DNA from: Symsagittifera roscoffensis
Lineage: Eukaryota > Xenacoelomorpha > Acoela > Convolutidae
Assembly (NCBI RefSeq): GCF_963678635.1
Contig: NC_087062.1
Coordinates: forward strand, 6,188,193-6,252,192
Length of the DNA: 64,000 nt
Reading direction: 5' to 3'
Part shown: positions 41,761 to 54,300 of the stretch, one piece after another
Layout: every line of letters begins with the position of its first letter
How positions within the stretch are numbered: position 1 is the stretch's first letter
Notes under the pieces: generated by a model
What the model saw: only the letters and a program-made list of their open reading frames with translations
Databases searched by the model: none
What the model was told of the DNA's origin: nothing
Made by a program: the position numbers and the translations under genes

Positions 41761-44371
41761 GCAGTCTTGCCGGCTGCACTGAAATTCTCCTTGCTTTGAT
41801 TAAGCAGAGATGCACCTGCAATATGATGCATCAGAGAGAGTAATATGAATTTTTAATCAGACAAACTGAAGGCTGTGGTTTTTATCAAAGAGGACTAATA
41901 AGTTTAAGATATTTGATTTGAAAAAATCAAATAAAAACTAGTTGAAAATTCCCTTATAAGAAAGGGAGAACAAAGGAGCAGGTGAAACCTGAATAATTAA
42001 AGATTGAATCAGCCGCCGGTTTATGCTTACGAGCAAAAGGACTGGCCTGAAATCTTCAGTGTTTCATTTTGCTCAGTAAGCAGCAAGTTAGATCTTTTCA
42101 GTTAGACCTTTTCAAAAAATAAATAATTTTTCTTTTCTGCCTTTACAGTAAAATTAAACTAGCCTTTTTTCACAAATAAAATAGAGAATAAATTTTCATT
42201 TCAAGTTCGATAAAATTCTAAATCGAGATACTCGAGATACCCACACCTGAGGAAGTCTTGACTACAAGTACCCAAAGGACTACGGCAAGACAAAACTGAC
42301 AACCAAACCAGAAGTGCCAAGTGGACAAAATCAAGGGCAACCCAAGAAATACTACTCAGTCATCGACCTTAGTAAGAAGATAAAATATTGATGAACAAAA
42401 TAAGATTAACTCAACCTCACCTCATAGGTATATTTCTTTAAGCTGTTCGATTCGTTTATATAATCTAATTACCCAGTGCTTTGTATTTAACCAACTAACT
42501 AATTCATACTTTTTCTAACTATTGTTTCTACTCTACTTTTTGTCAAGACAATTTGACGATTTAAGGTGAGACTTATAACTTAGGATAAAATTACTAAGCA
42601 TTCAACCAGCAACGATCGCTTAGTAAAGCACTTAGGAAACGAGGTGAAACAAAACTTGTGAAGCCTCAAGCTCACTTTCAAGGGCCACCGGATACCAACG
42701 CATCACAAGACCAAAGTCCCGAAAGAAAACAGAGAAGTGAAAATGGGAAAAGCTCAACCTTACAAACCAGTGAGTGTGGTAGATAAGACCAACGAGAGTG
42801 GCATTTTTATTTGCGACTTAGCTTGGGAAAAAAGTTGCATGTTACTATCGCAATATGCTTCGGTTGTCTAAACCTGTAGAATGGTTATTTCGGTGTCGTT
42901 TATTCTCCGCTTAGTCTATTTTGTATTCCTCTATTTAGATCAAATCTCGTCGCTAATAAATTTTCAGCAAATTTTAGTTTACCTCAAACGCAGAAGGTAA
43001 AGAGCTTTTATACCTAGCAGTCTTAGATTATTCTCATACAAAATGGTTTTTGCGGCTACGTTAATTCACGAAAAATTTTCATCTTCTCATTTCTGAAATC
43101 TCGACTCTAAAGGGAAACTGCCACAATAATTTTATATATCATTAATTTCGATGCTAATAAAATTTTTATCAGCACGTTACAGTTTAATTTTCAAATCAGA
43201 AAGTAGAACGGACCCTTTATTCCTAGCAAACGTTTCGTCCGACGTAAGCAGTTAAATTTTTGCAGCTGAGAATCTTGGATAAGTTGAGGGAACTTTTCAG
43301 GAGTCTGTTTTTTATTTTGCTTTTTATGTTGCTTTTTATTAAGAGACAAGAGTCACAATATATGCTAGACAAACTTAAATTTCCAATTTATTTGAGATCC
43401 TATTTGACGCAAACTATTTCAAATTCTCAAAAAAAAAAACGCGCAACTTCGCAGCTTCAATCGGATTGGCTAATAATGGTGGGAGGCTAACTGAAAGTTT
43501 GATACACGACCCAGATACAAGATCTTATATGACAGATGCAATCGCGCATATAGCAGATTAAATCGTACCGATCAAGTGTAAATTGACTCATACGTGGTCT
43601 AATTTACTTAGCGAGTTGTTGTTGAGATCCCAGTCTAAAAATTGACTTAGGAGTAGTTTGATGATTTTCACAACTTTTCGACAAAAAGGTCAAAATTTAC
43701 GCGTAAAAAAAACAGATTTAAGCGCATTATCTCCGTAATTACAATAGCTTTGAAGCTAAATTTAGGCGTGAGACCGACTATGCTTTAAGGTTCTGACCAT
43801 GTGAAGACCGACTATGCTTTAAAGAATACCATGTGAAGATCGAAAATCCTATAGAAAATAGCATGTCATCTACTGTTCTGGTATAAAAATTAAGTCTTGT
43901 TAGATTCTGATCGGACAAAAGTGTCACGTAAGATTCTAAGAAAAAAATGTATGTCTTCTAAAATTTAGCAGAAAATTGTGTCTTTTAAGATTCTGACAGA
44001 AAAAAAAACTGTTTCTTGTAAGATTCCTACTAACATTGTCTAGTTTGTACGATGCCTTACAAGATTCTGATAGCCTTATGAATGAATATACAAGCGCCTG
44101 GAAGTTTCGAGTTCGACTAGGGTAGCATAACTTCACATTCGGATAGGGAACTTGATTATACAAGCTTCGTAAGTTCTTCTCCAATTTCTCTCACATTTCA
44201 ATAAACCTAATGACTGCAGAGCAAATGAGCATCGCTAGTCAACTGAATATATAGCTCTGTTAATGTACACAACTAGGTAAGAAGGCATCGATATCGATTG
44301 ATAAATGAAAGGTGCTTTTCGATATGGTAAGTGCACTTGCTAAACTAAACTTTCTGCTTAGCAGACAGAGG
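41761..44371. other. Intergenic region with no supported gene
   Basis: Short open frames near 42270-42390 and 42594-42785 (LVKPQAHFQGPPDTNAS) lack starts and relatives. At 43760-43860 a 35-bp phrase (GACCGACTATGCTTTAA...CCATGTGAAGA) is duplicated, and at 43900-44070 the word AAGATTCTGA recurs in degenerate form. It lies downstream of the MCFD2-like gene, whose 3' untranslated region must fall here. Confidence 0.35.
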
Positions 44372-44494
44372 CTAAATGGTCAACATGGTCCTGAATTCGT
44401 AGTAGTCGATGAAGCCATCATTGTTGCTGTCTCGCTCGCCTAGCAGATTATCCACCAGGCCTAACATTTCCTTGGAATTCCACTCCAAAGTTGT
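44372..44494 (-). CDS. MCFD2-like exon 3 (EF-hand 2, stop)
   Basis: Acceptor TTTTTCAG. Encodes TTLEWNSKEMLGLVDNLLGE, EF-hand 2 and the end FRTMLTI followed by TAG. Confidence 0.85.
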   Translation of the reverse strand, partial: TTLEWNSKEMLGLVDNLLGERDSNNDGFIDYYEFRTMLTI

Positions 44495-45105
44495 CTGAAA
44501 AACAAGTACATCGAAACTGAAAAAAAAAACGTAGCCAGCGCAGACAGTTGGAAAAAAGTCATGAACTTTCAAATTTCAAAGGAAAAAAATTCCTTGAAAG
44601 CTCTTTAAATTTCAAGAAAACTCATGATTGACTCAAATAGGTAACTGAGAAAACTGGATCAATGATTTTGAGAAAACTGGATCAATAGGTAATTTTTTTT
44701 ACAAATCTAAGGTTTACAAATCTAAAATCTATTCGAAACTGTTGCAAACTTTTGCCTCCCGAAATTCACACGATCAACTCCAATAAAACAGAGGAAAATT
44801 TTCCACCCTGAAAAATGCTACAATGTGTTCAAAACTCTCCAGAAAACCCACATTGTTCTGATAAAATGAAGACTTTATCGAAATTGCAAGATCTCGACAC
44901 TCGACTACTAACTAAACTGATCGATATTCAAGGTGTACAGAGATTTCTCAAAGACTCGATCCCAAAAAAGGATCCACTTAAATTTCGCCCTCTTAAATTA
45001 AAAGGCACAATTCGACCCAAATATCTCACACAAACAAACTGTCATAATAAATGTGGGGCGAAATATGACTCGTTCTAAACGAAAAAGGAGGATGAGTGTG
45101 TGTGT

Positions 45106-45168
<63 letters not shown>

Positions 45169-46022
45169 GGGGGGGGGTAGGGGAGGTGAGCGTGTCTTAC
45201 ATCTCTGTGGAACATGGCGTGTAGTATCTCGAGCCCGTCTATCTTGTAGTTCTTGTCTGTATCGTGGAGGATGAAGTAGTGGAAGTGCTTCTGCTCCCTC
45301 GTCATCTCCTCCTCCGGGATCCGAGAGATCTCCTCCAGGTGCTCCTTGATGTGGCTGCAATCATAGAAGCAACAATATCAACAATAATAATATCAACACA
45401 ACGTCCACAACACAAACATCAATGCCATACAAAATTGAACGTCAATGCTAATTGAATATAAGCGGGTGAGCATCTACATAATTACAAGCATCGATTCTTG
45501 CTAATTGTCACCTCAACTTCTATTGATATGGAAGAACTATTAATACCAATGTAGGAAACTATTATTACGGTTCCACGCACCATATATACCTGGGAAAATT
45601 TGCACGAAGAAAAATAAATCCGAATAAGCTAAGCCAGAAACATTTTCAGTCAGGTTTCGATTCATGATAGTCCACAAAATCTGTAGAATACTTTATTTTT
45701 GTTTATACCCTTTTATTGGTAAACCATGAACTCATAGCTGCTTGTGAAAGTATAATTAAGGTTTCGGTGAGATGCATGAGCATAAAGCCATAAGTTTCCA
45801 TGAAACATCATCTAATTTGTTGAAAAAAATTGGATGAAATTAGCACAAAATATACACTTACTCGTCTTCAGAGTCCAGATCTCCTTTTCTAAGTTTCTCA
45901 AACTTTGTTCTGATCTGGTCCATGTTCAAAGGCTCGTGAGGTCCCTCGTGGCAATGAGTCATCTCAAAAAACACTGAGTAGAGCGATAGAAGCAAAAAGC
46001 AAGCTGAACTACTACACACCAT
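44372..46022 (-). CDS. MCFD2-like: MCFD2-like EF-hand protein (complete, three exons)
   Basis: Exons 45862-46022, 45201-45354 and 44372-44494 join to 145 codons, close to the roughly 146 of vertebrate MCFD2. Residues 1-19 are a signal peptide (MVCSSSACFLLLSLYSVFF). A HIKEHLEEISRIPEEEMT segment matches the conserved N-terminal helix. Two EF-hands follow: DTDKNYKIDGLE and DSNNDGFIDYYE, with ligands at positions 1, 3, 5, 9 and 12. The protein ends soon after the second, as in MCFD2. MCFD2 is a soluble luminal partner of the lectin ERGIC-53 (LMAN1) and carries selected glycoproteins from ER to Golgi in a Ca-dependent way. The start is the only ATG before the signal peptide. Other small EF-hand secretory proteins (CGREF1 type) are less similar. 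Confidence 0.85.
45109..45180. repeat. (AG)n microsatellite and G-run in MCFD2-like intron 2
   Basis: About 30 AG dinucleotides with one interruption are followed by a run of nine G. On the gene strand this is a CT-rich tract about 30 nt after the exon 2 donor. Confidence 0.95.
45201..45354 (-). CDS. MCFD2-like exon 2 (EF-hand 1)
   Basis: Acceptor TTGCAG, donor GTAAGA. Encodes HIKEHLEEISRIPEEE through EF-hand 1 to HAMFHRD; phase 0 at the 3' end. Confidence 0.85.
45862..46022 (-). CDS. MCFD2-like exon 1
   Basis: Encodes the signal peptide and MTHCHEGPHEPLNMDQIRTK; donor GTAAGT after two bases of the Asp codon. Confidence 0.85.
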
Positions 46023-46184
46023 TACAACAACTGAAAATTAATTTAATTTAAAATAAAACATACCAGTATTTTTTACGATACTCACAATTAATCATAACAA
46101 TCAATAACCCACAACAGAAAGGTCGAATGAATAGAAAAAGCGATCTGCCAATAACAATCGAGCACCAAATATCAAGAGTGAACA

Positions 46185-46632
46185 TCTAAAATTCTCGACT
46201 AATACAAAAGCATTTAAACAGATACAGAAATCAGATACATAGAAGACAGTTGGAGAACTGTTATTGATTTCACGGAAGCCAATATACACAGAAACTAAAT
46301 GAAGGAAACAGAAAAATATCACCGACTTGTTTTCTAAAATTTCAGACTACATAAAAAACCATTTAAACAGATAAATAAATCAGATACAGAGAAGACAGTT
46401 GGAGAACTGTTATTGATTTCACGGAAGCCAATATACACAGAAACTAAATGAAGGAAACAGAAAAATATCACCGACTTGTTTTCTAAAATTCTAGGCTACA
46501 TACAAAAGCATTTAAACAGATACAGAAATCAGATACAGAGAAGACAGTTGGAGAACTGTTATTGATTTCACGGAAGCCAATATACACAGAAACTAAATGA
46601 AAAAAAAACAGAAAAATATCACCGACTTATTT
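46185..46632. repeat. 149-bp tandem repeat, three copies
   Basis: GAAGACAGTTGGAGAACTG recurs at 46242, 46391 and 46540, exactly 149 bp apart. Copies differ by few substitutions (for example GATACATAG / GATACAGAG). The third copy joins an interspersed repeat of family I at about 46560-46870. Confidence 0.9.
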
Positions 46633-48040
46633 TCGGAAAAAACTTGAACTTGCGAATTTTAAAGAAATATTATATGCCCTTAAAGCTCTTCACGAGCAAA
46701 ATATATTTGACCCTTTTTTGATAAAAATTAACCCGATTTGATAAAATTGGATTAATAGCTTAACATTTTATTTCGCTCAATAATCTGATAATTAAATTCC
46801 GTTTTCGAAATTAGAATCTATCGCATTTTTGGTGACCTTTTTATTTTTGCTGTACTATTGGAGAGTTTGCCTTCTTTTTAACAAAGGAAACAAAATGCAA
46901 TACAAAAAAAAACACTTAGCCATGGCGCCTTGCCTCATACTACTTCATGCAAAGTTGAACATAAAATACCAGGTAGCAAATATTACGCTTTGATGAAGTA
47001 CATACGGCTGATTATACGCAATTGCTCTAAGGTTCAAAATTTGACTAATGCGAAAAAAGTTGACTGTCAATTTTTTTAAAATAAATCCAATCCGTTTTGA
47101 GAAAACTTTGCCAAAGCCAAAATGTTATCTCTATTTCGAGATCTCTCAAACAATAAAATCAAACTATCTTATGAAACAAGTCATGCTCCATTTGTCCGAT
47201 ATTTCAACCATGGGTATAATTTAGCTTCGTGTAGTCATTGAATTTGTGGTCGTTTCAAATAAAATAATTTTCGAACCTCCAGAACAAACATAGCTAACTC
47301 GTCGTTCAAAAATGTTACAATTGAAATAGGAAGTGGAAAAACGAAAAAAAAAATTATAAACAAAGTACTTTTTTTCATTTCGTGTTTTATTTTATTTAAG
47401 TTTTTCAAAGGTTCTAGTTGAGTTAACTTCGGGCTTTTAAAAACTGGTGATAATCTTAAAGAAGTCAAACGTGGTGGTGGGCATTAAGAGAAAAAAAAAT
47501 ATCGGTAAACAAGCCGACAGAACTAAAACCGACAGCCAATAAGCTGAAACTCAGCTAAAAATTTTCGTCAAGTTTCGTCATAATTGGATGTAACGCCCAC
47601 AAAGATCCACAATAGCTATATAAGTAGCACATTGTTAATAATTTGTTTCAAAACTAATTTTTTTGGCAAAAGTGTAAATTTTGAATTGCATTTTATCTGG
47701 CAGAGTACTGTATCCACAAAAATTATCTTAATCGTAGTATAATTGATTGAAAATGAAATTACTATGTTATGAATTATAGTTCTCAAACTTAATAAATACA
47801 TTCCACTCAAAAGTACCACCTATTATAACATTTCACCGACCTTACGTCTGTACAACAGGTTTACTTGCTCTTATCACTTGTTTTTAACATGCATATTTTG
47901 GGGAAAACAAAAACATATGAGTTGTAGTTTCAAAATTGTCTATCAAATCAAGCCATTTCATTTCAGGGTCTACTGCAAGCAGCCGATAAGATATGAGAAA
48001 ATGTTGCAAACGTGCAAATTTGCATAATAATTACGTAAAC
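46633..48040. other. Intergenic region with repeat family II
   Basis: 47270-47640 matches 53990-54320: both contain an A-rich stretch, AAGTTTTTCAAAGGTTCTAG, GCCGACAGAACTAAAACCGAC and a shared end with AATAGCTATATAAGTA. I see no gene. The family ends in a TATA-like word and may be a short nonautonomous element. Confidence 0.5.
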
Positions 48041-48700
48041 ATCGCCAACTGACAGTTGGAAGAGTAATGAACGCAAGGAAACTGAAAAAAAAACTGACTT
48101 GTTTTTTTTTCAACCTTCAACTTTTGATTTCGAAGAAAAAAAATAGATGGCCTCAAAATTGTTTGCATGTGCAGAACAATTTATTATGGACACTTTTTTG
48201 ATAAAATTAGCCCAATTTGAGGAAACTGGATCAATAGGTAAAAAGTTATATTTCGCTGGGAGTCTGATAACTTATCTTCATATTCATACTTCAAGTCGAT
48301 CACGTTTTTCGTGGCCTTTACACTTTCTATGTTCGATAGAGGAATTTGCCTTCCATTGACACAGAAGCGAAGCATCGCTTCGCAAACACTAGGTAGAACC
48401 CGACGAAAATCAGCACTCTTAAAGGGCAAAAAATAGAAATAAGTTCGAAATAGTAAAAAAAAAATCAGCTACCTCTTGGATTCATTCTGCGACCTAGAGA
48501 TTATGAGTATCACGCACTAAACACTCAGCCACGGATGCTTAACAAATCACAAACAGAGAACAGATGCTATGAATAACTCACTAACAGAGCACCAGCAGAG
48601 AACAGATGCTTTGAAATTACCAATGCTTAAGATCGTGGTTATACAGAAAGTGCCGCCAAGTAAGTGAAAACTTTTAATGAACCTTTTTATTTGCGAGTTA
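48041..48700 (-). repeat. Interspersed repeat family I with tRNA-Lys-like module
   Basis: It begins with the family I phrase GACAGTTGGAAGAGTAATGAACG and includes ACTGGATCAATAGGTAAAA. It continues through GCGAAGCATCGCTTCGC (hairpin) to a tRNA-like region at 48467-48540 (minus strand) and a flank ending TTTATTTGCGAGTTAGG. The anticodon-loop and T-loop positions have drifted compared with the copy at 58236. Confidence 0.65.
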
Positions 48701-48717
48701 GGTTAGAGCATAGCCAA

Positions 48718-49150
48718 TCGAAGATTGAAAAAGAGTAATGAACGCAAGTAAACATAAAAAAATAATGACTTCGTTGAAAAAATCTCAACTTTCGAATTTC
48801 AAAGAAAAAAAAGATGCCCTTTCAGCTCTTTGAATCTCTAGAATGATTTATGCTGGGAGCTGATTTGATAACATCAACCCAACTTGAGAAAACTGGATCA
48901 ACAGTTTAAATTTTTACTCCGCTTGAAATCTAAAAATTAAATTCGACTTTCGAAACTAGAAATCGTTCACATTTTTTCGCGCCATTTCCAGGTTCGTATT
49001 TGGAGAGTTCTATATACGTCACTTTCAGCAAATTAATTTCAACTGAACTCAAAAAAGGCATATATATCTAAGTGCATTCAGAAATGCATAAAAATGTATG
49101 AATGCATATCTGTAGCTATTAGAGACTTTACGAATTTTTACTGAAAAAAA
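48718..49150 (-). repeat. Interspersed repeat family I, second adjacent copy
   Basis: AAAGAGTAATGAACGCAAGTAAAC, then TTCGAATTTCAAAG and AACTGGATCAACAG occur in the same order as in the other copies; the tRNA-like module is absent. Confidence 0.55.
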
Positions 49151-50642
49151 AACCAATAAGACCTAAATAAGAGTCTTCACTAGGTTCATTAATCTTAAAA
49201 GAAGAAGGTATTAAAACACTATGCTGGTGTAAACAAAGAAAATTAAATATACTTAAGATATTAAAGTCAAATCCCGGAAGCTCAAATTTGAGCATGAAAA
49301 AAATAACAACACGACCTACATTTCTTTACTACTTTCATGACAGTTAATATGCGTTTCCGCGTATTAAGCACACACATCTAACTTCAACCAAAACCGATCC
49401 TTGACCTTCATTTTCCAGGGGCAATAAACGAGGGGCCTAAATAGTCGCATTCATTCATTTGCGTAGAAAAAAACGAATAGAAACAAACGTACTTCAATTA
49501 AGTCGATATGATATAGATTATGCTATATATTACAAACCTAAATAACTGTCAACTTCACCTCCGCTTGTCAAAATAACGGGAAAGTTTTCATTTCGACTGT
49601 TAACAAAGCTTCACTTCCATTTTTTCCACAAAATTACAATCCAATGTTTGATTGCAATCAAAATGATTTGCCGTTAAATGTCCTCAAACCTGAATGATAA
49701 TTGCTATATTAAGGACTTTGATACAAAAGAAATCATGGGGGGGGGGGGGAGAATTGAATTGTTTAATAGATCCAAATCGTCTATAGAACGGATTAAGCTT
49801 CTAAACTTGATAAAAACAAACAATATCAAAAAGTATTTTCATAATTTTCATTTATATACAAGGCGGCGTAAAACGTCTGCTTTGAATGGAACAATGATAC
49901 ACATTATTAACTGTATTACTTGACTCATACACGTATAATTTAAATTCACCCAAATTATTCATCTAACAACTCCAATCGTCAATATAACATTTTCCGGCTC
50001 AGCAAAAATAAATAAAATATATACTGACTAAAACATATCAAAAGGGACATTTTCAATTCAGACTTATGATTAACGTGATCAGTATAATGATTTTGTGTTT
50101 TGACCCTTTATTTATAACAAGGTCACGTCATCAGAAACAGTCGCTATCTTATTTATAGACGTGAATACCTCATGAGCGAAAACTTTGTCAGCAAATAGGA
50201 ATTCTCATTATTCATGAATTCGAAAAAAGCAATAAAATCAGTCAATTTTGGACAATTTAAGGAACGGAGATTGATAAGTTGAGAATTTTTGCCAATTCGG
50301 TTCCTCGCGCATGAGAATAGCCCCATCTTATAGTATACTAATAGTTTCATTTTCGACTAGCACTGACATTAAATGATATGATATTCATTGCGCTTCATTG
50401 CGAGGCCATTTGAGAGAAAGGATTGCATAACGAGCAACCATGGAAATTTATTGGAATTGAATTCCATATGAAAATCTGCAAAACTCATTTTCAATTTCAT
50501 AAAAAAGGCAAAAATCTGACAGAAAATTAAAACCGGAACTTGTGCATGTTTTTCTGATTCGTTTCATATTTTGGTCTCGCAGTTCTTGATTTCATAATTC
50601 TTAACATTTATTGTTATAACTTTGCCAAAACTGTTGTTTAGG
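49151..50642. other. Intergenic region with no supported gene
   Basis: AT-rich, with a G-run at 49738-49749. An 81-codon frame at 49678 crosses that run and has no coding look. 50607-50613 on the minus strand reads AATAAA and may serve as poly(A) signal for the gamma-adaptin gene, about 660 nt after its stop. Confidence 0.3.
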
Positions 50643-50860
50643 AAGGGGCGGATTTAGGAACGCGCGCCCCCTAGCCACCCAAACAGCCAATGGTTGGTAC
50701 TCTGTTACTACATCCATTTTAGGCCGACCAATTAATATTCGACAAAAAAGACAATTTGGCGGTCAATACCCTCCAAATGAAGGGGTCCCAGAACGGAATT
50801 TTTGGCCTTTTCTCTTTAAAAATTTTGACTCGCTTTGCAAAAATCCTGGATCCGCCCCTG
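50643..50860. mobile_element. hAT-like MITE
   Basis: 218 bp with imperfect terminal inverted repeats: AAGGGGCGGATTTAGG at the left and CCTGGATCCGCCCCTG at the right (reverse complement CAGGGGCGGATCCAGG). CAGGGGCGGATCC is a common hAT-type terminus. Flanks TGTTTAGG / TGTTAAAG agree at six of eight positions, as for an aged 8-bp duplication. No coding capacity. Confidence 0.7.
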
Positions 50861-51272
50861 TGTTAAAGGTTAACAAACTGAACGAGTTTTCGTTGTGGAA
50901 GAAGCTCTGGATTAATTACACAGTTGAGCTCAAAATACTACAATTTATCCGCTGCACATGCTTGAATGGGCTGAAGCTGTTTGGGTTGAAAAGATATGGA
51001 ATAATATCAAAAAAGATAGACTGGCGAGACAAGTAAATAAGCACACGTAAATCGAAAACCAGCGATCTAATTGCAATTGGGCCAAAATCAAAACTCAAAT
51101 AGGATCATACATCACTATGAAGTTGTGTACGTTGAAACTGATTCGAATAAGGTCACTGCCGTTGGTAAGTTTTCATATGAAGTGAAACATCGATTGGCCT
51201 TGAACAACTACTGCCAAGTAATGACTATCTGCTCTGTTCTCGATTGAAAAAGGGGAGGCAATTATGACGTCA

Positions 51273-51374
51273 TCACCAGCCGGGCAGGGGAGGCAAATTG
51301 TTCACTTCAATCATTTCTTGCTGGGGGACTTCGTTCACGACGTAGCTCAATTTGACACGTAATCTCAGTTTTTG
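51273..51374 (-). CDS. AP1G1: Gamma-adaptin terminal exon k (ear, stop)
   Basis: Acceptor [25 protein letters not shown] then [14 protein letters not shown] and TGA at 51275-51273; 33 codons, missed by a long-ORF search. Confidence 0.9.
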   Translation of the reverse strand, partial: QKLRLRVKLSYVVNEVPQQEMIEVNNLPPLPGW

Positions 51375-54300
51375 CTAAATTATAGAAAAACAATAAGGAC
51401 CAATGTTTCTGCAGCGAAAAAATGCAGTTCAGAATTTTTGAGTTGAAGAGATTTTAAATGGTTGTTTCTGGGATTAATTCACATTTTCAAGGATTGCGGT
51501 GAGTTACCCAATACATACCAATCTTTTTAATAAATCTTCGGTGGTTACAAGTGATTCTGTATATAGCTTTTTTTAAAGATGTTTTCACTCCATGTTTTTA
51601 GAGCGCAAAAACTACAAGAAAAAAAGTTTTGTTTTGATCACTACTTGTTCAATCCACGCAGCACCGGCAAAATATAGCTAGAGTGTAAAGGAAATTGTAA
51701 CTTAGCAATTTCATATGCGGTTGGTGTGTGTGTGTGTCTGTGTGGGGGGGTGGTGGTGGGTTGAGGGTATAACAAAAAAATTCTAGTGCCAAAATCTTTC
51801 TGCCCGGGTGTGTATGATCGTGACCAGACACCTCCGCCCCAAAAACCCAGTCATTTCCGCTCTAAAAGCAGTCATTTCCGGAACTGACTGCTTTTGGGGC
51901 GGAACTGACTGGGAGGCGCGTGTGATGTGGATGCAAGTGTTGTTACCTTGGTTGGGTTTGATATTTTGATGAGCTGTGTCACGGGTACTGTGGTAGTAAC
52001 GGGTGCAATGTCAGTGGCCGAGGGTGGCAGAAGACTCAGCTGCATCGACTGCAGCACACAAAACACATCACATCACATCATATATTTTAAACCTTACTTC
52101 GTCTAAAAAGTCAACCATGCCAGTAACAATGTTTTTTTTTTTTTAAATTAAATAATGAGAAAAATAGCGGCCACGTTTTACATTATATTTTACTTGAGAA
52201 TAGCGAGTGATATAATCAAGATAATTGAGACTGCAATGCTGAACGTTCGCTGTTGGTAAGGCTTTTTCGCCTTATTAAGACAACTAATTTTTTGTGCATG
52301 AAAAGCATGAATTGATCACTTGCTCTCGCAAGTGAAAACAGACCTCCCTAACACACTTATTCAAACAGGCAGATTGAATACTTAACCAAGCTGAAAGCTC
52401 AATATTATTCGTTCATTGAGACTCAACAGACTTCTAAACTACGTCCACATTCAAAATTCAAATCGCATATTAGTAACACTTATTACATCTTAACGGTTTA
52501 TTACTTCCTCCAGGCGCCCATCTTGCAATTATATCAGCATTTTCGGCGTCGACTCTGGTATCTTTACCTCCCTCTATAAATCCACCACTAACTGAAGCTA
52601 ATAGCACACATTTAAAACTTATATAATGATATACCTACTATATTATATTGTGTACCTTTGGAACTGCGACTTGTATGATGAAGTTCTTGGCCAACTGGTT
52701 CGAACTGTTCGTAGTCTGCGACTGGAGAGTGACCAGGTTCTGGATGGAGTCGAAAGCCACCACCGCTATCGCAATCTGAACTCCACCTTTGTTGTACACA
52801 TTAGTCAAGGGATAACTCTGCTCTGGTTGTTGGGAGAAGTCACCGAAATCAGACTGCTGTTGTTTCGTTGCTGCATCTGGGAAAAAGAATGGAGTAAATT
52901 TTTATTTTCAACCCACAATTTGATAACCAAACATTGTATGACATTGAACGTATGGAATTTAATTGATGCCTTGAGAAAATGCCAAAAAGGCATTCGCCTG
53001 TCGCGTAACACCTCAGTTAAACCCAAAAAAATACCACGACCTATATAAGAATCTATGTTCATCGACTATTTTATGGAGAGCTGCAGTTCTCCAATGCCCG
53101 GAGCTGCCAATCCCATCTGATGGGACAGGGACAGCACCATAACCAAAATTCGGATATGATGATGATATTATTTATAAATATTTAAACTTTTTAGAGCTAT
53201 TAGATGCTACTTCAGAAGAAAAATTGAGACAAGTTACATTTTCTTCTTTTATCATCCTTCCAAATTCGCATCGTAGGATAAAGTTATCATCTGAGAACCA
53301 TGCTGAATTCAGATACCATGCACGATTCATGAAATTTGCGAAAATCTTTTTGGATAAGAGAATGGGTGCGTACCAAATATATTCATGCTTGTGATATTAT
53401 CAGCTGCAGGGGGTGCGTTCTGATTGCCGAACAAACCAAGTAAATCGTCATTGAGGTTCGATTGGGTCGCTCCAGTAGTAGATGTGTTGTGGTTGTGGAA
53501 TCCGTTCACTTGGCTTCCAGGAGCTGCTTCTGTTCCCAGACTGCCACCCAGCAGATCCAGAAGCGTTGACTACAAGCACATTTGGCAAAATTATTGATAA
53601 TTGATATCAAAAAATTAACACGTTAATTAAAAGGTGGAAGTCTCTAAGTAGTAAAAAGCCTTGACAAGTTGAATAAGTCTTGCCTATTTATTATTTTCCA
53701 ATTATCCTCTTAGTTTTTAACGTGCAAGTTTCATTTTGTCAAGAAAGGTAGTTTAATGAGGTATACCATCAATCAAGCAAAAAAAATCTCGATTTCAATT
53801 TGAGCAGTTACAAAACATATTGCACCGAATTTTATTCTTTTGGAAACTAAACCGTTGTCTTTACATCAGATGGTCAAAGATGAGGACTTCTAAGACTTGG
53901 CGAAAATTCACACACAGACGCGAAGCTGCGCTTCGCATCACTTGCGATGCAACAACTGTAGTATGAAAGCACCACGACGCTCAATAATTAGCCAACAGAA
54001 CTTCGAACAAACATATAATTGAAGAAGCAAGTGGAAAAATGTGTTTTTTTTAAGTATTTTGTTTCATGCTTAAATTAATTAAAAGTTTTTCAAGAGGTCC
54101 TAGTGCGTTTGACTTTTTGCATTGAAATATTGGTGCCAGAGTATCATCAATCTCAAAAGTACTACCGGAAACTTTAAGGAAAAAAAACGTAAATCTGCCG
54201 ACAGAATTAAAGCCGACAGGTCAACCTGAAACTCATATTGGTCAAAAAAAATCATATTGTACAAAATTGCATGTAACTCCCATAAAGTGTCCAGGATAGC

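Noticed and set aside
42594..42785. Open frame with LVKPQAHFQGPPDTN
   Set aside because: No start codon, no splice sites that join it to another frame, no family recognised.
45053..45274. Plus-strand frame with poly-RE
   Set aside because: Produced by the (AG)n microsatellite inside the MCFD2-like intron; the antisense poly-LS frames have the same cause.
48467..48540. tRNA gene on minus strand
   Set aside because: T-loop is mutated, the acceptor stem does not close, and the sequence is part of an interspersed repeat.
49678..49923. 81-codon plus-strand frame
   Set aside because: Crosses a homopolymer G-run and shows no domain or codon bias; likely chance.
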